NCBI GenBank assembly: GCA_963556495.2
Contig: OY747702.1
Coordinates: 16,095,403-16,159,402 of the forward strand
Reading direction: 5' to 3'
Origin: Valencia hispanica
Taxonomy: Eukaryota > Chordata > Actinopteri > Cyprinodontiformes > Valenciidae
Length of the DNA stretch: 64,000 nucleotides
Of the stretch, positions 13,090 to 25,100 are shown one piece after another. A program made the position numbers and the translations under genes. The notes beneath the pieces were generated by a model. It did not search any database. It was given only the letters and a program-made list of their open reading frames with translations, and was not told the origin of the DNA. Within the stretch, counting starts at the first letter, position 1. Each line of letters starts with the position of its first letter.

Positions 13090-13972
13090 TGGCACTAATC
13101 GCTCAAGAATAGAAAAGAGCCTGTCCGTCCTCTCCCTGCTCTCCTCTCGTCAGCCTCCCTATGCTGCCTCATGTCCACCCTGATGAGGTCTAGCAGCTCC
13201 TGGTCACTGTCCATTCTCCTCTTCTTCACTGCTGGCTCTTTCCTCTTGGTCACTCACTGCTGCACTTGGCCCTGGAGGGTCCGTGGGGATGGAGGCAATA
13301 AGGACAGGGGGGCAAATTGAAGGCCTTGGTCCTAAAACCTCATCTATTTGGACAAACCAGGGCCAAGTAGCAGCAGTGGGCTTCACACTCACTCCCTCTC
13401 CTGACCCTGGATACTTGCATTCCTAAAGACAAGTAAAAATCAGAACAGTTCACAAAACATCCAAGCTTAAACCTAGGATTTGCTCTTTTTTAACTTATGT
13501 TACAAAAAAAATTATTTTCTATATATGGACATACTATATATTTCTTTTTAAAATTGTCCCACTTTTTCTTTGCTTAGGGCTGGTGTTATTTTCCCAGACA
13601 GGCCCATCTTCTCCAAGTACCCTAATGTAGGAGAAAAGGGGAAAATATTGCAATTGCGCTAATCACAGAAATCAAAACGACAATAGTGGAACAATACTGT
13701 AAAGAATTATACTAAAAAAGGACAAAACAAGAGAAGCAGGAAAATATTTCAGCTGTTTAATGACTGCAGTAAGATTATATGTACTGCGCAAAACAAAAGA
13801 AACAAAACTGCCATGATATTAGGGTAATTAACATCGTAGTCATAAGAATGGGATTTCTAAATAGATTTATTTCTGTACCTCCACGCCACAGTAGCAGAGT
13901 TCTTTGCTCCACTGAAGAGCTCATCTTTCTCTCCCCGGAGCTTTATGAATTCAGCAGTCTGCCCTTTCGTCC
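13090..13972 (-). pseudogene. Myb/SANT-like DNA-binding domain gene, decayed
   Basis: Three minus-strand exon-like pieces with splice-type borders: 13972-13879 (GTKGQTAEFIKLRGEKDELF, then SGAKNSATVAWR), 13621 to about 13535 (LEKMGLSGKITPALS, then KKWDNFKKKY after a frame change) and about 13427-13090 (WPWFVQIDEVLGPRPS, an acidic tail, then DQELLDLIRVDMRQHRE). The order matches the Myb/SANT-like DNA-binding proteins found with Harbinger-type transposons in fish: helix-turn-helix with conserved tryptophans, then a linker with LGPRPS. Single-base changes at the second exon start and near 13210 break the frame. A CpG-rich segment with a minus-strand ATG at about 14324 could be the former first exon. 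Likely a transposon-derived pseudogene. Confidence 0.6.
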
Positions 13973-14129
13973 CTAAAACATTATAGAAAAAGCTTAAATC
14001 ACTAATAAGAAAATTAGCTGTGTGTAAGTGGATATTCATACGGGAGGTAAGAAACAAGCTAGTTTACGAACGAGATATTTTATAATTTTTTTTACAGATG
14101 TAAATGTACAAATGTAATTTTAAAAATGG

Positions 14130-14335
14130 TCAATTATGGCAGCCCCCTCCCACCCCGGAGGGTCGGGCGAAGGCGGCCAGCGAACGGCTGCGGGGCGGGA
14201 GGCGTCGATGCCTCATTCCGGGCGTCCCGATCGGTCTAATAAAGCCCGACAAAACGGCTATAAGCGTTTAATTTTTGTAAAAAAACATCTCCCGTCGCGC
14301 TGCCGCTCGCTTCGTCCGCCATTGTTTTAAAACCG
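14130..14335 (-). promoter_or_regulatory. Short CpG-rich segment
   Basis: About 200 bases dense in CpG inside AT-rich DNA. On the minus strand an ATG in strong context near 14324 opens a 28-codon frame starting MADEASGSATGD. Position and orientation suit a promoter and first exon for the Myb/SANT-like pieces at 13090-13972, but no donor of good quality links them. Confidence 0.35.
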
Positions 14336-14340
14336 TTTAA

Positions 14341-14550
14341 AGCACTCTGCCGTAAGGAATTGTGGGATAGGTAGGACGGCAAAGGATCCATCAGAAGCAT
14401 CCTTCAAATCCGGGGAAAAGGAGGATTTGTGGGGCGCATTTGAAGGACCTTCGAATTTGGACTGCCTTTGTCGCATCGGTGTGACGTGGCATCCTTCAAA
14501 TGAGTCCTTCGGAGGATACAGACCCTGAATTTGGACACAGCCATTGTCCA
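14341..14550. mobile_element. Harbinger/ISL2EU-like element terminus
   Basis: On the minus strand the segment begins with ggctgtgtccaaattcaggg and carries several catccttcaaat and aaggaccttcgaat motifs, the subterminal style of fish ISL2EU/Harbinger-related elements. Only this end was found; the matching opposite terminus was not located, so the element is truncated or rearranged. The identification is from memory of the family and is moderate. Confidence 0.45.
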
Positions 14551-14555
14551 CACCC

Positions 14556-15870
14556 TACAGGAAGTCGGCCATGTTGAATCCAAACCACCATATTGTCTCA
14601 TTTGTATACGTCGTATTTGAACGAACTGCTCCTGGAGCTTTTCACTTACAGACTTGAAAATGGATGAGGAGAGACTGAAGGGATTGGGGATCAAAAGCTA
14701 TCAAAAGAATTTTGCTGCGTCAAAGCATGTGGGTGTGGCTAAGCCTCAAACTAGGGCTTCTCGCCACACCCTGAAATCACTAAAATAGCCAGCCCCCAGC
14801 CATATTTGATCAGAGGATTATGAAATTCAGGATACCAATAGAGTGTCTCAGGACATACGAAAAAGTCTCTTGGAGCCATGGTCCAAACCCCACAGGAAGT
14901 CGGCCATTTTGAATCCAGCCCAATCATATTGTTCCATGCATATAAGTCGTATTTGAATGAACTCCTCCTAAAGCTTTTCACTTGCAGACTTCAAAACAAG
15001 CGAGGACAGACTTAAGGCCTTGGGGATCAAAAGTTATCAAAAGAATTTTGCTGCATCAAAGCATGTGGGCGTGGCTAAGTCTCAAAATAAGGCTTCTTGC
15101 CATAGAAGGACATGGTTTATTAACTTTAACATACAAGATCACAGCTGTACCACACTTCCCTGATCTCATCACATACCACTACTAAACACATTTATAGGCC
15201 CATTTACTGATGTCACTTAAGCCCCACCACCTGAAAAGAGGAAGTGCAATGTTTTACATAGAAAAATCTGCATTTTCCTCCTTTACCTAATCAACATTTG
15301 ACTTTGGTCAGTAACTGAAAACAAGTTGGGGTAATTTGTTGGCCAGTACTGAGGGTGGCTGAAAGAGGGTGTGGCTGTGGTAGCATGGTGAATCATGGCG
15401 TCACGCCATGAAAATACGTTTGCCTCTAATTTCCACATAGATCATCCAATCTGCTCCAAATTCAGCAACATGGATATTAGTTCAACGCCTAACAGATTTT
15501 TGTTCAAATACTTGGTGGGCGTGGACGATTTCCTCCCCAGTGCCCCCTAAATGCATTTAAAGAGTCAGCGGTAAGCAGTGCTTTCAACTAGGATTGTGAA
15601 ATTTAGTGAATGTTTGTAGTTTATGAAGACCTTTTAAAATATTTTGAAGCCAGGGTTTATACCCCACAGGAAGTCTGCCATTTTGGTCCAAAGCTGCTAT
15701 TTTTTGCTTTTTTAACACTTTCTCATGCAGATTTTATCAGCAGGCTCGTTGGAGAGGTTGAGGTGGCATTGAGGGGGCGGTGCGTAGGTCAGGTGGTCGC
15801 ATCATAGGCCGAAGCAGCGCTTTGCTGCGAGGGCCGTTCGAGGCTGCTTGCAGCTTTAATTTCAGTTTGT
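14556..15870. repeat. Tandem ~330-base repeat array
   Basis: The unit beginning cacaggaagtcggccatttt occurs near 14566 and 14887 with about 220 bases of close similarity (including atcaaaagaattttgctgc and gcatgtgggcgtggctaag), and a third diverged start lies near 15661. The array ends in a GC-rich hairpin-like tail, gcagcgctttgctgcgaggg, then gcttgcagctttaattt. It looks like a satellite-type or internally repeated mobile element. Open frames are not conserved between units. Confidence 0.7.
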
Positions 15871-18570
15871 TTTCTTACAATTCCAATTTGAAATTTTGTA
15901 CATGGCTCTCCTTGGCGTCATGCCGACCTTTGTGAAGGCTCCTTGAAGATATTAACTGTTGCCTCAAAAGGTTGTCAAGTCCCTCTAGAAGAACTGCTTC
16001 AGCACTGACCGATCTCATTGTAAACATGCAATTAGCTGTGATGCCTTGACAGAGTTAGCAACATTAACTAAGGAGGGCGGGGCTTAGCAGGACTGAGCAA
16101 CAGGTAAATTGCAAAGAGGCGTCTTCTTTACGTACCAGGTTAAAGAAACAGGATATTTTCCTTTATTAGTATTTGGACCCCCTGATAAAGCCTTGCTCGC
16201 CCTCTGCCTATCTTTGGATGAAGGTCTGGTTTGGCAATGCATTTCAAGGTGTTAGTTTTTTCATTAAATTACTAGTTTACTTCATTGTAAATCCAACCAC
16301 CTCATATTAGGGTAACTAGAACAGTCCAAAGTCTGAGTTCTGGTTTGGAAACCTAACCAATCCCGACCACAAAAATCCCATCCAAATTGGCAAATAGCAA
16401 AAGTGAAGAATGGATACAGCTTCAGGAACAAATGATTCAAATATTAAGGAAAAACTGTTTGCAGACTTCCTCCAAACCGGACCTGACCGCCCTGCAGAAA
16501 GAGGCCTTGGTCAGAGAGTCCTAGGTCAATATAGCTAGGTACGAAATCCTCTTTCATGTTTAACCGACATGCTACCAGTCTTAAACTGCAGGAAAGAAGA
16601 TAGAGTACGTTTAATAAAGTGCCTTGCTATTGAACTATACAGACCACATTGACAATGTGCAACTTTCACATGCTGTTTAATGTGGAGCAGTGGAGCATCT
16701 AATTAGCTGACTAGTCTATAGTTCCAGTAAAGAGGGGGAGAGACTCCTCTGTGACAAAGTACTCTTCAAATCCACTTCTTTAAGTCCTTGGGAGGCTGTT
16801 TACTATTCCTGGATTTTTCCACACATGGTAAACACACACACCTCTGAGACGAGGCCCAGTCCCAGCACAGCTGAGCTAAGCACTTTCCACTCACACAAAC
16901 ACACACACACAGTCTCCCCACTCCAATGCGATTGTATGTCGCCACTGTTAACAGAAACTCAGTGTGACCTGCCAGAGTATGAGCCCACAGCAGTAATGCA
17001 ATTACCAGTGTATAAAACATAATGATAGATGATGAGTGTGAGACAAAGACGGAACAGATTGGAGAACAGTAGCAGGGAAAGATGGAGTGAGAAGACAAGG
17101 GGACGGCCGAGCGAGGGAGGGGGAAGAACAGCAGGTAAGCAGTAATGTAATTGCAATTAGATCAATTTGATTGTGGTCAGAGATCACTGCTTGTGATGAT
17201 AAATATTGATCTGATGAAACCAGTGGGGCAGAAATTTAAGCTGACATGAATGCAGGTAGCAGAAGGGTTACAGCTGCACTGACTCAAACATCTTCCCCAC
17301 CTCAAAGAACAACACAGGCATGGAAACTCAGGGGGATGCTGCTTTAAGCAAGTGTCAGACATCTACAGCGGGCGGCTCTCAAACATTTTCACACCCCAGT
17401 TACCCCTGTTACCCCCCAGTAACAGAAAACTTTTTCTTTTACAATATTTATATTTAATTATATTCAGTCATATTAAAAACATGAAAATATTCGTTCTGAT
17501 TAGGCTTGTTTGTCAGATTTAAAGTATCTAACCTTTAAGCAGGTGTTAAACCCACATTTCTGTTTCAAAATGTTTATTGGTTTCTAATTCTAATCTTACA
17601 TGTTTCAACAGCTGCAAGCGGAAAATCATAACGGAAATCAAGGCTTGAAAACATCAGTCTGTTTGTAATGAATCTTTAGTGCTTGGTGTGCCTAACCCTT
17701 TCTTTAGAAATAAAAAGAACCCTTCAGTTGATGCCAGTTCAGTCTGGCTGAATGAGTCCCAGTGGATCAGACCTGCACAGCTTGAGAATATCTTAACCCA
17801 CATCTGTTAGCAGAATGGCTTACAGTTTGAATGTTGCCTTTTGGTTCGTCCAGCAGCATGATTTACTTTATAGAGTTTTAGGCCGCCGACATTTTCCTAA
17901 ACTCATTCTGTTTTGTTTCATCAAATGCAGTAAAGCCCTTGGCCCCAACACTCGCAGATGGGAAAATGGTTCTAGTTCTAAAAAGGCAGGTTTTTCTCTG
18001 CTTCCTATAAAACCAGAAATTACTATTCTGGCTTCTGGTCTTTAGCAAACAGACAGAAAGAAATGTTTTGTCTTCTGTAAAAGAGAGGGAGAGAATGAAG
18101 GGATCTTTTATATGTTACAATCACTTTATTGTGACACCAGAACCTTAAATGCACTTTAACAAAGGGATTTTTGGTAGTCATACACTAAGGTTAATCGAAT
18201 TTGAAAAACGTTTCTTGAATGTTTTACATAACACTTACCTAAAGAGCAGCAAATTAATTCAGATGCCTATTGTTCCTTCAGCGGGATGGCCTTTTGTTGG
18301 GACATTCCAACTCTAATAATGCTCTCCTTGCCTGGTCTGTCAGTAGGTGGAAGTTCGTGACTTGTTGTTCCGGTTTGACATGATAGAGTTTAGAGTAAAA
18401 AAAAACAGTCAACACAGCTTCAGATCTAGAATACAGCCTCTGCCGGTTTATTAGTTTACATACCTTCTCTGAGCAGGACAAAGCATTGATGACATACAGT
18501 TCTGTCATCTTCAGTGACCCCAGCAAGAGTCCCCTCTCATTAGTACACAAACCTTTACACCTGGTTTGTG
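15871..18570. other. Intergenic, no gene recognised
   Basis: Contains a short CA-rich stretch (16828-16912) and fragments resembling small dispersed repeats (for example ggcggggctta near 16077). No exon, RNA gene or complete element could be supported. Confidence 0.5.
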
Positions 18571-18579
18571 CGTCAATAT

Positions 18580-18855
18580 GACACACGAGCTGTCTGACCG
18601 TATCCAGATGTTTTCTCCCCACAACCATTTATCAGCTCGATGTTTTCCCAAGAAAGGAAGTCCTTCTAGCCAAGTTCATAATTCGGCTGGACAACGACCA
18701 CGATCGCTCCAATACAAACCGCTACAGGAAATCCTTCCTGCCCACAGCCATCATTATCTACAACTCCTTAAATAATTAATTATATGAGCTATACCAACAC
18801 TTAATTTCCCTCTGGGATCAATAAAGTATTTTTGAATTTGAATTGAATTGACCTG
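18580..18855 (+). mobile_element. Rex1-like LINE 3' end
   Basis: Plus-strand frame reads NTNRYRKSFLPTAIIIYNSL at the end of a decayed ORF2, followed by the tail taatttccctctgggatcaa, ataaagt and a gaatttgaattgaatt repeat. The same structure is present reversed at 26786-27330, and related tails occur at 26525-26610, 53680-53960 and 54690-54890. This is a common 5'-truncated fish non-LTR element. Confidence 0.65.
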
Positions 18856-21800
18856 GGTCAAGATTATCCAGAGTCCTTCTTGCCCACACACACATTTCTG
18901 CACATAACTTCTAAGATTGGACCACCTCGGACGTGCAGTATCTACCACGACAGTACAAGTGCATCATCAATTTCCAGATGATGGATTGAGATGTTCAAAG
19001 TTTGGGATACTGTCTTAAAACAGCTTAAAACTTCTCCACTCCTTCTTCCCTGACCTGTCTCTTGTGTTCCTTGGTCTTCATGATGACCCCTGAGGCCTTC
19101 ATAAATAATGCTATGTTTATACTGAGATTAAATTACAAAGAGAGGGACTTGAATTTAATAGTAACTTTTGAACTCATTTGTTGCACAGGATTTTACTGGA
19201 GGGTATTAGAATAAAATGGGATTTATATACAAATACACACAAGTTTCTTATTTCTATTTGTAAAAACAAAAAGTACCAATTTTGATTCCAATTACATCCC
19301 AAAGGATGTAATAAAAAATGACAGTAGAATAAGATGTCTGTTAGTTTTCCATTTTAAACCTCAAATCCAATGTTCTCCTTTTATTGAAACAAACAAAATA
19401 CCCTGAGGTAAAAATCTAAATGAAAATAAGAGAACAAAACTAAGTGAAAATAAGGTGTTGCCATGTTTTCCCAGATATGTTTATTATTATTCATCTTTAG
19501 CACAGACTTCATTTCAAGCAAATGGCTCTGCATGATTGCCAGGAAATGTTAAAAAAGGTGTGAGACAAGACTCGCACCATCTTTTTAGATGAAATTACAA
19601 GGTTTTTAATAGTTCAGAAATAAAAAAATAAAAAAAGAGAGACTAGCAGAGCCAGGAATTATGCACTGGCATTTTCTTTCCCAGAGGCTCTTTAAAAACA
19701 GACAAACATGTTTTTGAGGTGTTAGATAAGAAAGCAAAATAAAAACATAAAACCACACAAAAGTACTTTATTTTACCACCCCCAACTGTGACAATTCAGA
19801 AGCCGACCTACGATCAGGATTCACCCAGATCCCTCTATATGAAGCCACTGTTGCAAACGGCAAGAGCTGACAGACTAAACCCTCTTCATTCTTCATCAGA
19901 CCTCAAATTAAAGCTGAAATTGCTTTCTTCTAAACGGCCAAAGCACAAAATCACCAGGCGCTGGAGCAGCAGTAAAAATGCAGCTATACTCGGTTTCATT
20001 TGCATTACAGTTTTATGGGGTGGTTTTTTACCTGGTTCATTCCAGGTCTGAATTAAATCTGAAGCAACTGTTTTTCTAAGAAGAGAGGGTACATAGCCAC
20101 AAGTGCAAATGAAAATGTCATTGTGCATGACTGCACTGCAAAATGTGCAAGTCCCCATCAGCTATTGTAGCAGAAAGGAAAAGATTTCACTTAAAAGGTT
20201 ACCTAAAGAAGACTAGATTGTGAAGCTTTTGAGCCATTAAAGAAAACAGTTGGGAAGGTTTGCTGAGGGAAATTCATTTAGAAACTGGGATCCCCCTTAT
20301 GCTGCAAATATAGTCCTAAATTAGTCAGAGCTGCAGTAAAGGAAGACAGTAGGCCAAGGGGTTCAGAACTAGCAAAGTGTTGTACAACAAAGCATTAGTT
20401 GCTTGGCTTGGTGAGGCAACGTCAGGCCCAGTTTGTCACCAAAGTAGCTTATTTGAAGTGATGAATACATGTGAAAGAAGTCACTTCTTAACCAGTCAGC
20501 TAAAACAATCGGTTCAGTAGTAGAACGGATTGAGAGTCACCTCTTAAGAATAATAAGGGTCGTGTCCTTTTGATTGACATGTCTAAGATGAGCCGTCAGC
20601 GCTAGCACTGGTGGCTAGCGGTTTGCCCCTTGCTCTATTTGTTTCGGTAATTAAAATTATTTTTGCTGCATTAAGATATCGCTGCTTGGTTGAAAATGGG
20701 TTGAAATTATTTCTTATTTACATTACATATTGATTATTAAAACTTAGTGAAAGTTGTTTTCGGAAAGACTTTCAAAACAGGCAGCACTTACAGCACATTA
20801 ATATAACTAAAATAATGGCAAATATACGATCCACTTGCGTTTTAATTGATAAACCCATTACCTTTATTTTTGTTACCGTCATGAACAAAGAAGTCGATTT
20901 GCATGGGTTCCATAATATGATTTAAGCACATATTTAAGTTGCTAATGTGTTATAAACTCAGCAACATTCGCCAGGAAACCAGCCTGCTAGGGCAGGACAC
21001 AGCAGACACCTGAACAGTCTGCCAGTTGACAACTATGAAGATAAAAGCTTGCTCATGACGAAGTCCTTGGCTCTAAGATAGCAGCATGGGCCTCGTTTAG
21101 CGTTGAGAGATAAAATCCATCTTTGTACGGATTGAGATGCGCATGTGGACAATTCTAAATTACCGGCAAAAGTTCATAATCTCAATGTTAATTTAGGGGG
21201 TAGTATCTTCCCATTACCCCACAAATTCCCCATGTGTATACATTAGCAGCAAGCATTACCACTCATAGAATACAGGGTGATGGATCAGATGATTCATGAC
21301 TTTAGCATGAAGATTCAAGCCATTATTAATCTGAGTGATTCAGAAACCAAACCACTCTATTGAGCAAAGTTCTCCCTTAACTTGTTAAAGGTGATGCCAA
21401 TTACAGAGTTCTATGTAGTATGTACTGTGCACGATTTGCAACCTGTTAGGGTAATAGCAGTACACTGTACTGTACAGTTATATAATGTGAGGATTCCAGT
21501 GGCACCAAGTACTTCGGCTGGTGGCCTTAAGCAGGGTTACAAGATGAAATGTGTTGGCATCTCAATACAATTTGTTTCCAGGACTTTCAATGTCGCTGGA
21601 GTCCTCAGATTACCAACAGTTGTCCTTCTCCGTGCCCCTCGGACGTTTTGGCAGAAATTTCTAGATCCCAGTTTATCCTCATTCTAAATGGACAATAGTG
21701 GGTTAAAAGAAGCGGTGGGGTCATTTTGTAGTGATCATCTTCAAGTCACTCCAAGTTCATGGCTAACCGGCCCAAAAACTAAAATAACCAACTTCATGGT

Positions 21801-22047
21801 ATCTCTAGGAGAGACTATTATTATTATCAGCCATATTCCCTTTGAGCTTGTCTCAGTGAGTCCATCTGTTGTGTTTTGTGCTTCTCACACCTTCCCCGTA
21901 TTTGTCTTCAGTCCTGCTGTGTGGTAATAAAGCTGGAGCCTCATTCTTGTCCACAGACTCACATCCTGGAAGATAAGTTACCAAGTAACTAAATACTATT
22001 TAGTGAGTGCAGGATAGAGTGGGGAAATGATTTGTTGCTGGAACCAA
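18856..22047. other. Intergenic, downstream of IDS
   Basis: AT-rich DNA with scattered open frames of no recognisable content. Part of it near 22047 must hold the IDS 3' untranslated region on the minus strand. A tttatt (AATAAA on the minus strand) near 20867 is the nearest clear canonical signal I noticed and is rather distant. Confidence 0.4.
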
Positions 22048-22188
22048 TTAAAAAAAACTTACACAAGGAAGGCTGGCCATCTTCTCAATCACCACACTGT
22101 GGTCCAAATCACTGTAGATGTTCCTGTCCTGACCGGGGTCGTCGGCTAACATGTACAACTCTCCCCCATGGACATCAGACACATTCAC
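22048..22188 (-). CDS. ids: IDS terminal exon with stop codon
   Basis: Encodes the C-terminal stretch with [12 protein letters not shown], equivalent to the end of human IDS. The open frame runs through KMASLP and five more codons (CVSFF) to TAA at 22050-22048. A perfect GTAAGT donor-like string lies just before the stop, so the real protein could splice there to a further exon not identified here. No canonical polyadenylation signal was seen within a few hundred bases downstream on this strand. Confidence 0.75.
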   Translation of the reverse strand: MNVSDVHGGELYMLADDPGQDRNIYSDLDHSVVIEKMASLPCVSFF

Positions 22189-25100
22189 CTATTGAAAGAT
22201 GCAGGAGCGATACAGACGGATATAAGCCACTTTTGACGTGGAATCTGTCTGAGACGTACAAGATGGATGGATCCATCACACAACTCCCCCAGGCAGAACC
22301 TAACCCATTTACAGAGAGCAGAATAATAGAGGCAGATAAGAGAAATAATTGTCACGGTGTTGGAGTCCTGGATGTGATACACCTACCTGAAAGGATTTGG
22401 GATTGAAGCCAAGCCACAGTGTGTATCTGTAGTCCCAGTTACGCAATGAGTAACCCATCACCTTGATGTCTTGGAGATCAGGAAGATCAGAGTTGTTCTA
22501 AAAAAAGAACTTTGAGCAATGAAACTTTTTCTAAAACTGGGGATATCTCTCTGCACAGCAGCAAAGTCATTCTACCAGGCAGCTGATGAGGCTGCCAAAC
22601 TGTTGCAACCTCACATCAACCTACGGTAGAAACACAGCTACGGAGTGCATTAAGTTGGCAGCTCAGATATAAACAGAAGGGTTAAGGGTCAAACAGATGA
22701 TTAAGCTTCCTGAGCTTTTAGTTTAACTGTAATTTCACCATGAGCTCAGCGATGGGGATATACACACAAACGATCAAACTTGAACTGTTGCGTCGTGAAG
22801 TTCCTACCTGTGGGGTATCGGCAGGGCGGGGGTATTGGCTGAAAGCTATGAGTTCAGCATTCTTCCCTCGCTCTTTGTGCTGAAAGGTGTGGGCCAGGTT
22901 CCTTCCTTCTGTACACAGCTCCACCTGAAATATACATAACAGGAAGGGAAGTAAATGCATGTCAGCTTCATTCACATTCAGGTATGTTTGGGACTGTTCA
23001 GGGACCATTTCTCCATTAACGTCGCACTTCAACTTTGAGCAAAGGACGCTTGGAATATAAAAAATCTGATCTGCTCTGTTGCAACCAGGGATGGAGTACT
23101 TGAGTCCTGGACTCGGACTCGAGTCATGTTTAAGGGACTTGTGACTTGACTCGAGCAGCACAACGATGATTTGCACTTGGACTCAGATTTACAACATTAG
23201 GACTTGAACTCTGACTCAGACATGTGAAATTGCTGATGTTGGAATTAGCATGTAGCCGATGCTAATGTTAGCACGTTACATTTGGTCAGTTTACTAGACA
23301 CGTTAAATAACTTCCCAAAGCCTTTGTAAGTGTACAGGTGACATGTCGATTATTTAGTGTTTTCACATTTATTTTAAGCATGTTTTATTATTTTGTGCCC
23401 ACGCTATCTTGGTGATAGCATGGGGGCATTGAGTACAATTTATCTATAAGAAAGTAAACCATGTAGGCTGCCATTATTCTAGTTTTTAAATCTACACTCT
23501 GCTCTCCTATGTTTGACTTGTTTTCAGGTTATGATGACTTGACTTGGACTGGAAAATTATTTTTGTGACTTAGACTCTGACTTGGCATGTAGGACCTATA
23601 GCAACTCGATTTGGACTAATCCTGGTGACTTGGACTTGCACTTCGACTTGAACACTAAGGACTCAAGTGTGACTTGAACTTGGGAGACGGCGACTTGACT
23701 ACAACACTGGTTGAAACATGTTAGAAACAATGGTCTGAAGCTGCCTGCTTGTTGTAAAAGTGAATCCATTTAGATTTGTTACTTTCTATGTTGTAAACAG
23801 TGGAATTCCAGATGTGCTGCCAGCACTTTATTTTATTTTAAAATTATCAATCAACTGGTAATGAAAACTGTTTGGAGAGATTCCCAGTATGTCCAAACTG
23901 GAAATCTTATTTCTACTCTCGTTATCTTGAATGTCCTGACAGTCCAAAACAATTCGACCTAAATGCAGACCTTGTCCCAACAGTTTCATATTTGTTAGTG
24001 TGCTGATATTAACATATGAAAACGTTCAGCTTCACCTTATAAAAATATATAGATTTTGAATGTATTAGACATTTTAAAATAAAATATTTTAGTTTTCAAG
24101 TTTGTGATATGGATGAATTTAGCTGTGATTGGCAGCACGTATAGTAAGTGTTTCTGAGCAAATTTCAAGCTCAAGTGTGCAGAGCTAGCCCTCATTTCTC
24201 TATATTCTTTCTTCTGGGACAGTTACCTTTCTTGTAATTATTTCAAAAGATCATGAACATATTTGTGGACAAATAGATTTACTATTCAACATATTGTCAA
24301 TGTAGGTATACACACACACTATCTCTTTCAACACATTTTCCACTGGGTAACAAGAAACGTGATTTAAATGCCACATATATTAAATTTATAATTGTCTGCT
24401 ATTTGGTTTGCTAAAAAGCTAAAAGAATGACTGGGTTGTGGAACAGTTTTAACTTACAGCTCTCTAAAGTTCTTCAAATTTACTTTCCCCTCTCATTTTC
24501 TGTTCAGTGTTTGATGTTCTCAGGGAAATATTTTAATAGCCCATAAATCTTGAATCATTGAGGTCAGCAGTCTGTCACAAAGAAATTTTGCTCTCATATT
24601 TGCTAGATCTATGAAGAAAACCAACAATGACAGTGTGACAGAACATATTTTACCACCAACAAGGTGCTCCCCAAAAAAGCATCAACAGTTCAGGAGTTTT
24701 AATACTGTGTTTCAGCAGTTAAAAAGCTTCATTACAATAACCAACCGCTTTGATGTTTTTCAGTCTGGTTTCAGTGCTCACCACAGCACTGAGACTGCCC
24801 TCGTCAATTTCAATGACATTCGCATAAATACAGACTGTAGTAGACCTCAGTGCAGCATTTGACATTGTTGATCATGACATACTATTGAAACGACTGGAGA
24901 GCTGGGTTGGACTCTGGCACAGTACTTGGCTGGTTCGAGTCTTACCTAAAGAACAGGGACTTCTATGTTTCAATAAGAAACTTTTCATCAGAAGGAACAG
25001 AGATCACATGTGGGGTGCCCCAAGGCTCCATCCTTGGGTTCCTCTTATTTAATATCTACATGCTCCCACTAGCCCAGATTAGGCCTGCACGATATGAGCA

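Noticed and set aside
18278..18628. 116-aa minus-strand frame
   Set aside because: No recognisable motifs, and it partly overlaps the Rex1-like fragment on the other strand.
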